A stretch of DNA of 64,000 bases from Lysobacter sp. (GTDB lineage: Bacteria; Pseudomonadota; Gammaproteobacteria; Xanthomonadales; Xanthomonadaceae). Positions 55,821-64,000 of this stretch are shown in pieces. The stretch lies in contig WYBC01000029.1 in NCBI GenBank assembly GCA_011526085.1, positions 1-64,000 on the forward strand, written 5' to 3'. Position 1 is the first letter of the stretch, and each line of letters begins with the position of its first letter. The notes below the pieces were generated by a model. That model ran no database searches and was not told the origin of the DNA. It saw only the letters and a program-made list of their open reading frames with translations. A program made the translations under genes and the position numbers.

Positions 55821-57722
55821 TCACCCCCCGAACTCCGGCCCCCGCTGCAACGCCCGCTTCACGTCTTCTAGCGCATTCGGATCATCCAGCGTGGAGAGAT
55901 CGCCCGGGTCGCCGCCCTGCGCGAGGGCGAGCAGCGAGCGGCGCAGGAGTTTGCCGGAGCGGGTTTTCGGCAATGCGTTGACGATGTAGATCCGCGCCGG
56001 GCGGGCGACTGCGCCGAGGCTGTGTTCGACCTGTTTGCGCATGCTGTCGGCGGCGTCGATGCGAACCTGCGACTCGCCCGTCGCCTGGCGCAGGGTCGCG
56101 AACACCACCGGCACCTGCCCTTTCAGTTCGTCGGCGACGCCGACGACCGCGACTTCAGCGACGACCGGGCACGTCGATACCGATTCCTCGATCTCGCGCG
56201 TGCCCAGGCGGTGGCCGGCGACGTTGATCACGTCGTCGGTGCGGCCGAGGATGAAGGTATAGCCCTCCTCGTCGCGGATCGCCCAGTCCAGCGAACTGTA
56301 GAGCAGACCCTTGAAGTGGCCGAAATAGCTGCGCAGGAAGCGCGCGTCGTCGTTCCACAGCGTGGTCATGCAGCCCGGCGGCAGCGGCGGTTCGATCACC
56401 AGCACGCCCTTCTCGCCGGCGCCGACTTCCTCGCCGGTGGATTCGTGGATGATCTTCGTGCGGTAGCCGAGATTCGGAAAGCCGGGCGAGCCGAACTTCA
56501 CCGGCTTCATGTCCAGGCCCGGCAGCAGCGCCAGCACCGGCCAGCCGGTTTCGGTCTGCCAGTAGTTGTCGATGACCGGCTTCCCTAGCGCATCGGTGAT
56601 CCAGTGCGCGGTGGGTTCGTCCAGCGGTTCGCCGGCGAGAAAGAGATACTGCAGCGACGACAGATCGTGGCGTCGGATGTAATCGACATCATGCTTCTTC
56701 AGCACGCGCGCGGCGGTCGGCGACGAGAACATCGTGCGCACGCCGTACTTTTCGCACAGCGACCACCAGATGCCGGGGTCGGGATTCACCGGCAGGCCTT
56801 CGTACAGCAGCGAGGTCGCGCCGACGATCAGCGGGCCGTAGACGTTGTAGGAATGGCCGACCGCCCAGCCCACGTCGGACGTGGAGAACATCACCTGCCC
56901 GGGACCGACATCGAACACCGTGCGCATCGACAGCGCCATCGCCACCGCATGGCCCCCGACATCGCGCTGCACGCCCTTGGGCTTGCCGGTGGTGCCGGAG
57001 GTGTAGAGCAGATAGCTGGGCGCGTTCGATTCCAGCCATTCGACCGGCACCTGCGCATCGCCGACGGCGGCGCGCAGGGTCGCGTAGTCCTCGTCGCGGC
57101 CGGCGACCTTCGGTTCGGCGGCATCGAGACCGCGCGAGACGATCAGCACCTTCGCCGGCGGCGACGCGGCCTCGGCGCAGGCGGCGTCGACCAGCGGCTT
57201 GTACGGAATCACCTTGCCGCCGCGCATGCCGGCATCGGCGGCGATCAGCAGCTTCGGCGTGGCGTCGTCGATGCGCAGCGCGAGGTTGTGCGCGGCGAAT
57301 CCGCCGAACACGACCGAATGGATCGCGCCGATGCGCGCGCAGGCCAGCATCGCGAACACCGCTTCGGCCATGTTCGGCATGTAGATGACGACGCGATCGC
57401 CGCAGCCCACGTCCAGCCGCTGCAGCACCGCGGCGAAGGCGTTCACTTCGCGATGCAGTTCGCGATAGGTGATCTCGCGGGTGAGATTCGTTTCGGTGGA
57501 GATCGCGACCAGCGCGAGCTGATCGCCGCGCGCGTCCAGATGCCGATCGACGGCGTTGTAACAGAGATTGGTCAGCCCGCCGACGAACCACGACCGGAAC
57601 GGCGGGTTGTCGTAGTCGAGGATCTTCGCCGGCGGCACATGCCAGTGGATGGCCTTCGCCTGTTCCGCCCAGAACCCTTCGGGGTCTTCGATCGAGCGGC
57701 GGTATTCGTCTTCGTAGCGCAT
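55821..57722 (-). CDS. prpE: Propionyl-CoA synthetase
   Basis: 633-residue AMP-forming acyl-CoA ligase activating propionate for the methylcitrate cycle. ANL motifs: YTSGTTGKPKGVQR near residue 235, NYWQTETGWP, GYTFILGRTDDVINVAGHRLGT, and the catalytic Lys in PKTRSGKLLRR. Starts with the PrpE-like segment RYEDEYRRSIEDPEGFWAEQ. Same strand as prpBC but separated from them by the regulator-like gene and the AT-rich insert, so it has its own promoter. Confidence 0.93.
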   Translation of the reverse strand: MRYEDEYRRSIEDPEGFWAEQAKAIHWHVPPAKILDYDNPPFRSWFVGGLTNLCYNAVDRHLDARGDQLALVAISTETNLTREITYRELHREVNAFAAVLQRLDVGCGDRVVIYMPNMAEAVFAMLACARIGAIHSVVFGGFAAHNLALRIDDATPKLLIAADAGMRGGKVIPYKPLVDAACAEAASPPAKVLIVSRGLDAAEPKVAGRDEDYATLRAAVGDAQVPVEWLESNAPSYLLYTSGTTGKPKGVQRDVGGHAVAMALSMRTVFDVGPGQVMFSTSDVGWAVGHSYNVYGPLIVGATSLLYEGLPVNPDPGIWWSLCEKYGVRTMFSSPTAARVLKKHDVDYIRRHDLSSLQYLFLAGEPLDEPTAHWITDALGKPVIDNYWQTETGWPVLALLPGLDMKPVKFGSPGFPNLGYRTKIIHESTGEEVGAGEKGVLVIEPPLPPGCMTTLWNDDARFLRSYFGHFKGLLYSSLDWAIRDEEGYTFILGRTDDVINVAGHRLGTREIEESVSTCPVVAEVAVVGVADELKGQVPVVFATLRQATGESQVRIDAADSMRKQVEHSLGAVARPARIYIVNALPKTRSGKLLRRSLLALAQGGDPGDLSTLDDPNALEDVKRALQRGPEFGG

Positions 57723-57873
57723 GCGCCCTCCCGCGTATCACGCAATGCAGGGAGCTTAGTCTTCCGCGCCGGGACCGGCCTTCAGACCTTGGTCGCAGGC
57801 GGCGGCCAGGGACGGGGAAGGCACCGGGCGTTGTCCGCATCCGCCGACCACTTCGACCGAGTCGGAAGTATTC

Positions 57874-57952
57874 CCTGTAGGAGCGACGCAAGTCGCGACG
57901 GATCACGGAAAGTCCTTCCGCAGGCTGTCGCGACTTGCGTCGCTCCTGCAGG
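57874..57952. repeat. REP-like inverted repeat TAGGAGCGACGCAAGTCGCGAC
   Basis: 26-bp arms 57874-57899 and 57927-57952 match at 25 positions in inverted orientation, with 27 bp between. Each arm has its own GCGAC/GTCGC dyad. Belongs to the TAGGAGCG...TCGCGAC class of dispersed elements seen in Pseudomonas and Xanthomonadaceae. Confidence 0.85.
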
Positions 57953-57984
57953 GGCTTCGGCGATGTCTCGGAGCAGAAACGGAA

Positions 57985-58004
57985 AAGGCGGCCGAAGCCG
58001 CCTT
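57985..58004 (-). terminator. Terminator of mdh
   Basis: AAGGCGGC/GCCGCCTT stem; on the minus strand it reads with a TTCG tetraloop and is followed by TTTTCC. Confidence 0.75.
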
Positions 58005-58034
58005 CCCTTGATTCCGCGATGCCGCCTGCGGGAC

Positions 58035-59018
58035 TCAGAGCAGATGCGCCACGCCGGCGCGCTCTTCTTCCAGTTCGGCCAGGGTCTTGTCCATCGCCGC
58101 GCGGCTGAAATCGTCGACCGGCAGGCCTTCGATGCGAGTGTATTCGCCGTTGGCGCAGGTCACCGGCACGCCGTACATCACGCCTTCCGGGATGCCGTAG
58201 CTGCCGTCGGACGGCACGCCCATGGTCACCCACTTGCCGTCGGTGCCCAGCGCCCAGTCGCGCATGTGGTCGATGGCGGCGTTGGCGGCCGACGCGGCGG
58301 ACGACAGGCCGCGGGCTTCGATGATGGCGGCGCCGCGCTTGCCGACCTTCGGGATGAAGTCGTTGGCGTTCCAGTCGGCGTCGTTGATCTTGTCCTTCAG
58401 CGATTCGCCGTTGACGGTGGCGAAGCGGTAGTCCGGATACATGGTCGGGCTGTGGTTGCCCCACACGACCAGCTTCTCGATGTCGGCGACGGCCACGCCG
58501 GCCTTGCCGGCGAGCTGCGACAGCGCGCGGTTGTGATCGAGGCGCAGCATCGCGGTGAAATTCTTCGCCGGCAGGTCCGGGGCGGACTTCATGGCGATGT
58601 AGGCGTTGGTGTTGGCCGGATTGCCGACCACCAGCACCTGCACGTTGCGCGAGGCGACGTCGTTCAGCGCCTTGCCCTGCACGGTGAAGATCTCGGCGTT
58701 CTTCAGCAGCAGGTCCTTGCGCTCCATGCCCGGGCCGCGCGGCATCGCGCCGACCAGCAGGGCGTAGTCGGCGTCCTTGAACGCGACCTTCGGATCGTCG
58801 GTGCCGACCATGCCGGCGAGCAGCGGGAACGCGCAGTCTTCCAGCTCCATCATCACGCCCTTCAGCGCGGCCTGGGCCTTGTCCAGCGGCAGCTCCAGCA
58901 TCTGCAGGATCACCGGCTGGTCCTTGCCCAGCATTTCGCCCGAGGCGATGCGGAACAGCAGGGCGTAACCGATCTGGCCGGCTGCGCCGGTGACGGCGAC
59001 TCGGACGGGTTGTTTCAT
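58035..59018 (-). CDS. mdh: Malate dehydrogenase
   Basis: 327-residue NAD-dependent enzyme of the TCA cycle. [21 protein letters not shown] at the cofactor site, catalytic Arg segments ([13 protein letters not shown]), [12 protein letters not shown] and [11 protein letters not shown] with the catalytic His. Matches the beta/gammaproteobacterial type. ATG 59018 with GGAG upstream; the frame reads further but the family starts here. Confidence 0.96.
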   Translation of the reverse strand: MKQPVRVAVTGAAGQIGYALLFRIASGEMLGKDQPVILQMLELPLDKAQAALKGVMMELEDCAFPLLAGMVGTDDPKVAFKDADYALLVGAMPRGPGMERKDLLLKNAEIFTVQGKALNDVASRNVQVLVVGNPANTNAYIAMKSAPDLPAKNFTAMLRLDHNRALSQLAGKAGVAVADIEKLVVWGNHSPTMYPDYRFATVNGESLKDKINDADWNANDFIPKVGKRGAAIIEARGLSSAASAANAAIDHMRDWALGTDGKWVTMGVPSDGSYGIPEGVMYGVPVTCANGEYTRIEGLPVDDFSRAAMDKTLAELEEERAGVAHLL

Positions 59019-59115
59019 GACGGAACTCCGGAGGGATGACGAGTGACGAAAGAGGGGAAGTTCGACCGGACCGGAGACGAAGGGCAATTCGACTTTCGTC
59101 TCCGGCGGTCCGGAC

Positions 59116-60321
59116 TCAGTGCAGTTCGGCGAAGAATTCCTGGATCCGCGCCAGACCCGGCGCCAGCTGCGGCGTCGGGCAGGTGTAGCTGATGCGCAGC
59201 GCGCGCGGCTCGCCGAAGGCCGAGCCCGGCACGCAGGCCACGCCCTTGGCGTCGAGCAGCGCGTTGCACAGATCGACGTCGTTGGCGATGGTCAGCCCGG
59301 TCGGGCCGTGGGTCTTGCCGAAGTAGGCGCTCACGTCGGGGAACACGTAGAACGCGCCCTGCGGTTTCGGACAGACGATGCCGGGGATCGCGGCGAACGT
59401 GGCCATCACCTGATCGCGCTTGGCCTGGAACTCGGCGTTCTTCTGCGTCGGCACGTCCTGCGGGCCGGTCAGCGCGGCGATCGCCGCGGCCGTGGTCAGT
59501 TCGGGGATGTTGGTGATGTGGTTCGAGTTCATCGTCACCACCGCGGCCGCCACCGATTCCGGGCCGGCCATGAAGCCCACGCGCCAGCCGGGCATGCCGT
59601 AGGTCTTCGACAGCGAATCGAGGAAGATCGTGCGGTCGCGCAGTTCCGGACGGAACTGGACGAAGTTGTGATAACCGATGCCGTCGAACACCATGCGGTT
59701 GTAGATGTCGTCGGTGATGATCCAGGTGTCCGGATGCTTCGCGACCACGTCGGCCAGCGCGGCGATCTCGTCCTTCGTGTACACCATGCCGGTCGGATTC
59801 GACGGATTGTTGAACAGGAAGACTTTCGGCTTCTTCGCCAGCGCGGCGTCGAGCTGCGCGGGCGTGAGCTTGTAATCCTGTTCCGGCGGGCACGGCAGCA
59901 GATCGATCTTCGCATCCACGATTTCGGCGATGTCGAGATAGCTCGTCCAGTACGGCGTCGGGAACGCGATGGTGTCGCCTTCGTCGAGCAGCACTTCGGC
60001 CAGGTTGTAGATCACGTGCTTGGCGCCGATGCCGGTGGCGATGTTCGCGCGGGTGTAGCCGGTCAGTCCGATCGCTTCCATGTGCCTGATGAACGCGTCC
60101 AGCAGGGCGTCCGCGCCGCGGTTGCTGCCGTACTGGCCCGAATCCTTGTTCAGCGCTTCGCGCACCGCGTCGTACACGTGCGGACCCGGCAGGAAATTCG
60201 GGACGCCGATCGAGAAACTGATGATGTCGCGGCCTTCGGCCTTGAGGCGCTTGGCCTTTTCGGCGACGACCATGATCGCGCTGGGCTTGGCGCGACCGAC
60301 GCGCCGGGCAAGTTGGGGCAT
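59116..60321 (-). CDS. Class I PLP-dependent aminotransferase (aspartate aminotransferase-type)
   Basis: 401-residue fold-type I aminotransferase. [37 protein letters not shown] and the PLP lysine in [16 protein letters not shown] are clear; C-terminal Arg in RISYTCP binds the substrate carboxylate. Closest to the Ib aspartate/prephenate aminotransferases. 97 bp upstream of mdh on the same strand, possibly co-transcribed with it. Confidence 0.9.
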   Translation of the reverse strand: MPQLARRVGRAKPSAIMVVAEKAKRLKAEGRDIISFSIGVPNFLPGPHVYDAVREALNKDSGQYGSNRGADALLDAFIRHMEAIGLTGYTRANIATGIGAKHVIYNLAEVLLDEGDTIAFPTPYWTSYLDIAEIVDAKIDLLPCPPEQDYKLTPAQLDAALAKKPKVFLFNNPSNPTGMVYTKDEIAALADVVAKHPDTWIITDDIYNRMVFDGIGYHNFVQFRPELRDRTIFLDSLSKTYGMPGWRVGFMAGPESVAAAVVTMNSNHITNIPELTTAAAIAALTGPQDVPTQKNAEFQAKRDQVMATFAAIPGIVCPKPQGAFYVFPDVSAYFGKTHGPTGLTIANDVDLCNALLDAKGVACVPGSAFGEPRALRISYTCPTPQLAPGLARIQEFFAELH

Positions 60322-60459
60322 GGGGGTTTGACCTGCGGAAGGTTTGGACTATTGTAGCCGCGCGGGTTCCGGACCGCAGCAGGGCCCGCATGGAAAGCGG
60401 GCCTTCGCGGCGGCCACCGCAACCATCCTCGGCACGACGACCGGAAGGGGACACGCCGC

Positions 60460-61209
60460 GTGAACACTCGTTTCTTCGCCTTCGCGACGCTGATCGCGCT
60501 CGCCCTCGGCGCCACCTCCGCCACTGCGGCCACCCGTGCCCGCGTCGCCACCGACGACAGCGGCAACCAGGTGAAGATCGACGGCAACATGGTGCTGGTC
60601 GAACCCGACATCGAACTCTACCTGTTGACCGCCGGCGGCCTGACCGAGCCGCGCAGGGAATGGTCCGACGCCGCGCGCCGGCTTTACCCGGCCGAAGTCC
60701 ACGCCCAGTTGCAGGGGAAGAGCGTGGTGCTGGTGCCGGACTACGACATCCCCGACGGTCTCGACCCCACGTCGCAGCTCGGCCAGATCATCCGCCTGAA
60801 CCAGGCGGTGGCGGTCAGCATCAGCCAGTACTCCATCCCCGGCAGCGTGCTGGCGACCAAGAAGGACGCCAAGGGCAAGCCGCGGATGGACTGGAGCCTC
60901 GGTCCGGGCGTCTCGGCCCTGCGCGAGCAGACCGGCGCCGACTACGCCCTCTTCACCTACGTCCGCGACAGCTACGCCAGCGGCGGCCGCACCGCGCTGC
61001 GGGTGTTCGGCCTGCTGATGGGCGCGGCCATGGGCACCGGCCTGGATATCGGGGGCGGCGTGCAGCTCGGCGTGGCCACCGTGGTCGACCTGCGCACCGG
61101 CCAGGTGGTCTGGTACAACCTGCTCGCCAACCAGTCGGGCGATCTGCGCGACCAGAAGGGCGCCGCCAAGACCGTGCAGCAGATGCTGCAGAAACTCCCG
61201 GTGAAGTGA
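60460..61209 (+). CDS. Exported protein, hypothetical
   Basis: 249-residue protein with a signal peptide (about 1-23, ATA/TAA). The mature part holds LRVFGLLMGAAMGTG and a repeated GxG-rich ending typical of small lipoprotein-like envelope factors (GVATVVDLRTGQVVWYN), reminiscent of the CsgG/LpoB-like nucleotide-fold secretion lipoproteins, but the match is loose. GTG start 60460 after GGAAGGGG. First gene of a three-gene operon with an M48 peptidase and a lipoprotein. Confidence 0.75.
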   Translation: MNTRFFAFATLIALALGATSATAATRARVATDDSGNQVKIDGNMVLVEPDIELYLLTAGGLTEPRREWSDAARRLYPAEVHAQLQGKSVVLVPDYDIPDGLDPTSQLGQIIRLNQAVAVSISQYSIPGSVLATKKDAKGKPRMDWSLGPGVSALREQTGADYALFTYVRDSYASGGRTALRVFGLLMGAAMGTGLDIGGGVQLGVATVVDLRTGQVVWYNLLANQSGDLRDQKGAAKTVQQMLQKLPVK

Positions 61210-61214
61210 TCGCC

Positions 61215-62405
61215 ATGCGCGGCTTCCATCGATCCTCGATCCGCAGGGCGCTCGCGACCGCAGCGCTGACGGCAATGGTCACCGGCATCGCCGGCGCGGC
61301 CTCGCTGCCGCACATCCAGCCGGGCGAACGGCCGGCTGTCGGCTCGGTCGAAGCCGAGCTGTGGTACGGCATGGACCAGGCGGAGAAAGAGATCCGCCAG
61401 TCGCCGCAGATCGTCCGCGATCCGGAACTGCAGCGTTACGTCGAACGCGTGACCTGCAAGGTCACCGGCGAGTACTGCAAGGATCTGCGCGTGTATATCG
61501 TCGATGTGCCGGTGTTCAACGCGTCGATGGCGCCGAACGGCGTGACCCTGATCTTCAGTGGCGCGCTGCTGCGGATGCGCGACGAATCCGAACTCGCCGT
61601 GGTCCTCGGCCACGAATTCGCGCACTACAAGGCACGGCATTCGCTGCAGGGCTGGCAGACCGCGAAGCGCACCACCGCGTTCCTCAACACCTTCGCCCTG
61701 GTCACTTTGGGCGTGGGCGTGCCGATCGCCGGCGACCTCGCCTATCTCGGCGGCATTTCCGGTCTCTACAAACAATCCCGCGACAACGAACGCGAAGCCG
61801 ACAGCCTCGGCTTCGCCAGCGCGGTGGCACAGGGCTACGACCCGCAGGGCGGCGTGCGCGTCTGGGAACGCCTGCGCCGCGAAGAGAAGGCCGACCGCAC
61901 GCACAAGGATCGCGCGGTGTTCGCCAGCCATCCGCAGAGCGCGGAGCGCATCGTCGACATCAGCGCCGCCGCGGCCAAGGTCAGCGTCGACAATCCGCAG
62001 ACCTACACGGCCGAATATCGCGCCGCGATCAAGCCGTTCCTGCAGCGGTGGATGGACAGCGAACTGTCGCGCCGCACCTACGACACCAGCATCCAGGTGT
62101 TCTCGGAACTGAAGCAGGACGCCGCGCCGGACACCGCCGCGCTCGCCACCTTCTATCTCGCCGAAGCGCACCGTCGACGCAACAAGAACGACGACATGAC
62201 CCGCGCCGGACAGCTCTACGCGGAAGCCTTGACGCTGCCCGAACCGCCGGCGGCGGCGTGGCGCGAACAGGGCATGCTGCTGCGCGCGCAGGGCGATGCC
62301 GCGGGCGCCGCCAACGCGCTGCGCACCTATCTGCAGACCGCGCCCGATGCGGCCGACGCCGCGCTGATCAAACACTATCTGACCAAGCTGGAGCCCACCC
62401 CATGA
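61215..62405 (+). CDS. M48 family metallopeptidase with TPR-like tail
   Basis: 396-residue exported zinc protease. Signal peptide to about residue 28; HEFAHYKARHS (HExxH) near residue 134 and the third ligand Glu in NEREADSLGFA near 195. The C-terminal about 150 residues contain helical repeats (TFYLAEAHRRRNKND, WREQGMLLRAQGD), as in BepA-like proteases that handle outer-membrane proteins. Starts 5 bp after the previous gene and overlaps the next (ATGA). Confidence 0.88.
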   Translation: MRGFHRSSIRRALATAALTAMVTGIAGAASLPHIQPGERPAVGSVEAELWYGMDQAEKEIRQSPQIVRDPELQRYVERVTCKVTGEYCKDLRVYIVDVPVFNASMAPNGVTLIFSGALLRMRDESELAVVLGHEFAHYKARHSLQGWQTAKRTTAFLNTFALVTLGVGVPIAGDLAYLGGISGLYKQSRDNEREADSLGFASAVAQGYDPQGGVRVWERLRREEKADRTHKDRAVFASHPQSAERIVDISAAAAKVSVDNPQTYTAEYRAAIKPFLQRWMDSELSRRTYDTSIQVFSELKQDAAPDTAALATFYLAEAHRRRNKNDDMTRAGQLYAEALTLPEPPAAAWREQGMLLRAQGDAAGAANALRTYLQTAPDAADAALIKHYLTKLEPTP

Positions 62406-62986
62406 CGCTGCGCCCGCTGAAGTGGCTGCTGCCCATCGCGCTCGCCCTGCTGCTCACCGCCTGCGCCTCGGCCGGCGGCAAGCTGCAGACCAGGGGCGAC
62501 GTGACCACGTTCGACATGACCATGACCACGTCGCTAGACTGGGCGCGGATCAAGTCCCGCCGCAACGAGCTGTGGACCATCGACGGCGTCGCGCTGAACC
62601 GCCTGATCATCTTCTCGAAGATCAAGCCTGGCGAACACGTGTTCCAGATGGTGCGCGAGCGCAAGTCGCGCCCGGACGGCCCGTGGTATCGCGCCGGCAT
62701 GCGTCTGGACGAGCAGCAGAAACTGGTGGCCGACGGTTTCGCCGACCAGCAGTGGGTGGGCATCCAGACCTCGAACCTGCGTCCGCACACCTTCGGCACC
62801 GTGGAAGGCATCCGCTTCGACGTGGAGATGACCAACCCCGACGGCCTGATCTACAAGGGCACCGCCGCCGTCGCCGAGCGCAACAACCTGCTCAACGTGC
62901 TGGTGTGGATCGCACCGAAAGAGTATTACCACGGCCGCGACGTGGCCGCAGTCGAGACGATGCTGGACGGCATGCGGTTCAAATGA
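62402..62986 (+). CDS. Lipoprotein, hypothetical
   Basis: 194-residue lipoprotein with lipobox LLTAC (Cys at about 21). The mature domain (about 30-194) is one alpha/beta unit with TMTTSLDWARIKSRRNELWTI at its start and EYYHGRDVAAVETMLDGM at its end. Family not recognised. Coupled by ATGA to the M48 gene, so the two probably act together in the envelope. Confidence 0.78.
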   Translation: MTLRPLKWLLPIALALLLTACASAGGKLQTRGDVTTFDMTMTTSLDWARIKSRRNELWTIDGVALNRLIIFSKIKPGEHVFQMVRERKSRPDGPWYRAGMRLDEQQKLVADGFADQQWVGIQTSNLRPHTFGTVEGIRFDVEMTNPDGLIYKGTAAVAERNNLLNVLVWIAPKEYYHGRDVAAVETMLDGMRFK

Positions 62987-63023
62987 CCCGCGATTGCTGA
63001 CCTGCGCGGTCGCACAGAAACAC

Positions 63024-63051
63024 GAAGAGAGCGCCGCAAGGCGCTCTCTTC
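63024..63051. terminator. Bidirectional terminator hairpin
   Basis: Perfect 12-bp stem GAAGAGAGCGCC/GGCGCTCTCTTC with GCAA loop, between the lipoprotein gene and the convergent effector-like gene. Confidence 0.8.
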
Positions 63052-63079
63052 GCATCCGCGACGCGCGGGCGCCACGCCA

Positions 63080-64000
63080 TCAGCGTCTCTGCGCGACCGC
63101 CAATTCCGGCGTCTCCTGGGTGTGCGGCGCGGGCGGATCCTGCGTGCGCGGCGCCTGCTCGGGCGGGGCCGGCGTGTCCTGCCGCTGACGGCCCAACTGG
63201 GCGAAGCTGTCTTCGGCCGGCGTCTGCACGGCCGCCTGCGTCGGCATCGCCGCCACGCGGTGCGCGGGATCGTCGAGCGCGCCCTGCACGATGATGACGT
63301 TCTCGCCCTGCCCCACGGTGCCGTTGCCGGTGCTCAACAGCACATGATCGATGCGCATGTCGTTCTGGCGGGCCAGCAGGGTCAGACTGGCGGCCAGCGA
63401 TTCGCTGGCGCCGTCCGGCGGGCGTCCGAGCGAGGCGTCGAGCCGCCGGACTGCGCCCGAAGCCTGCCGGTACAGGGCATGATCCGGATCGTCGGGCTGT
63501 CGCGGATCGGCGCTCGCGCGCGGCAGCGTCACCGGCGACGACAGCGGCGTCGCATCCGGGACCGCCGGCGTCGTCACGGAACGTTCGACGGGTGCAGCTT
63601 CGGTGCGGGCGGCTTCGGAACGGGCAGGATCCGTGCGGGCAGGATCCGTGGGAGCGGGATCGGCGGCCGCACGCGTGTGTTCGAACAGCGGCGTCATCGC
63701 ACGATCGCGCAGGGTCAGATCGCCCGGGAGCCGCGGATCCTGTCCGTTGGCTTGCGCACGCATCGACAGCGTCAACAACGTCTCCGACAGCGCACCGCTG
63801 GACTGTATCGGCGCGACGAAACCGGCGCGGAACACCTCCTCGGGCGTCTGCGCCGCGGCCATGCGCTGCAGGACACTGCCCGGGTCGGCAGTGCGCATGC
63901 CGAACGGCTGATCGCGGCGCGCGTCGATATAGGCCAATGCCTGCGGGTTGATGCTGCCGAGTTCGTCGCGCGCAAGATCGCGCATCCGCATCAGGTCGCG
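63080..64000 (-). CDS. Putative type IV secretion effector with C-terminal XVIPCD domain (partial)
   Basis: C-terminal 306 residues of a larger protein; the frame is open to the window edge, so the N terminus is missing. Residues about 170-275 of the visible part match the Xanthomonas VirB-interacting conserved domain: DHALYRQASGAVRRLD, GRPPDGASESLAASL, RIDHVLLSTGNG, VIIVQGALDDPAHRVA, then FAQLGRQ and a Gln/Pro-rich tail. XVIPCD directs toxins to the antibacterial T4SS of Xanthomonadaceae. The region before it has Asp-Pro-Ala-Arg repeats, a linker. The toxic domain should lie beyond 64000. The XVIPCD reading is from memory of the family, not a search. Confidence 0.75.
   Translation of the reverse strand, partial: RDLMRMRDLARDELGSINPQALAYIDARRDQPFGMRTADPGSVLQRMAAAQTPEEVFRAGFVAPIQSSGALSETLLTLSMRAQANGQDPRLPGDLTLRDRAMTPLFEHTRAAADPAPTDPARTDPARSEAARTEAAPVERSVTTPAVPDATPLSSPVTLPRASADPRQPDDPDHALYRQASGAVRRLDASLGRPPDGASESLAASLTLLARQNDMRIDHVLLSTGNGTVGQGENVIIVQGALDDPAHRVAAMPTQAAVQTPAEDSFAQLGRQRQDTPAPPEQAPRTQDPPAPHTQETPELAVAQRR

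Larger units (their letters stand above)
57723..58034. other. 312-bp intergenic region prpE/mdh
   Basis: No gene is supported; it holds the prpE promoter region, a REP-like inverted repeat (57874-57952) and the mdh terminator (57985-58004). Confidence 0.6.

Overview
The window is one contiguous piece of a high-GC (by eye about two thirds G+C) gammaproteobacterial chromosome, most likely a member of Lysobacterales (Xanthomonadaceae/Lysobacteraceae, Lysobacter/Luteimonas-like). This rests on a C-terminal XVIPCD-type secretion domain at the right edge (Xanthomonas-type T4SS effectors), an S46 dipeptidyl-peptidase, a TorF-like porin, a Pil-type chemosensory cluster, a ZnuD/Zur pair, and the REP-like repeats. 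About 49 protein genes are supported. I saw no rRNA, tRNA, CRISPR array, phage integrase or transposase.

Layout. 0.1-1.4 kb: exported M19 dipeptidase. 1.45-6.7 kb: a tight five-gene operon matching, in order, the uncharacterised families named after Salmonella STM4015-STM4011 (leucine-rich-repeat-like protein, ATP-grasp enzyme, sulfatase-like hydrolase, two radical SAM enzymes). 6.8-11.8 kb: ribosomal protein bTHX, then a zinc-related locus (MerC-like membrane protein divergent from a ZnuD-type TonB receptor across a Zur-box-like sequence, an MFS transporter, and Zur itself). 11.8-23.1 kb: housekeeping genes (gltX, lpxH, a folC-SPOR-purF operon without cvpA that continues into a MESH1-like hydrolase and a DUF455 ferritin-like protein, an aldo/keto reductase, and serA with a histidine phosphatase). 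23.4-31.5 kb: a membrane diguanylate cyclase with a propeller sensor, a small exported peptide, an S46 peptidase, tdh and a TorF-like porin. 31.7-39.8 kb: a Pil-Chp-type chemosensory operon lying between tdh and kbl. 39.9-49.97 kb: kbl, HNH protein, two motif-sharing exported proteins around a pseudouridine synthase, OmpA, 2,4-dienoyl-CoA reductase, SleB-like hydrolase, GST, K+ channel and a hypothetical.

50.2-57.7 kb is a propionate (2-methylcitrate cycle) locus: prpC-prpB on the minus strand, a divergent helix-turn-helix/citrate-synthase fusion protein that is a candidate regulator, and prpE. A visibly AT-richer segment (about 53.6-55.2 kb) carrying a zinc-ribbon miniprotein and a 399-residue protein of unknown function sits inside this locus, followed by two REP-like inverted repeat pairs; a third pair lies behind the prpE promoter. 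58-63 kb: mdh, an aspartate aminotransferase family gene and a three-gene envelope operon (exported protein, M48 metalloprotease, lipoprotein). The right edge holds the C-terminal part of a putative T4SS toxic effector, cut by the window.

The most interesting candidates are the STM4011-4015-like operon (an enzyme set resembling a peptide or natural-product modification pathway, with no known function to my knowledge), the AT-rich insert in the prp locus, the HTH-citrate synthase fusion, and the edge-truncated effector. All functional statements come from reading sequence and recalled family knowledge; no search was run.
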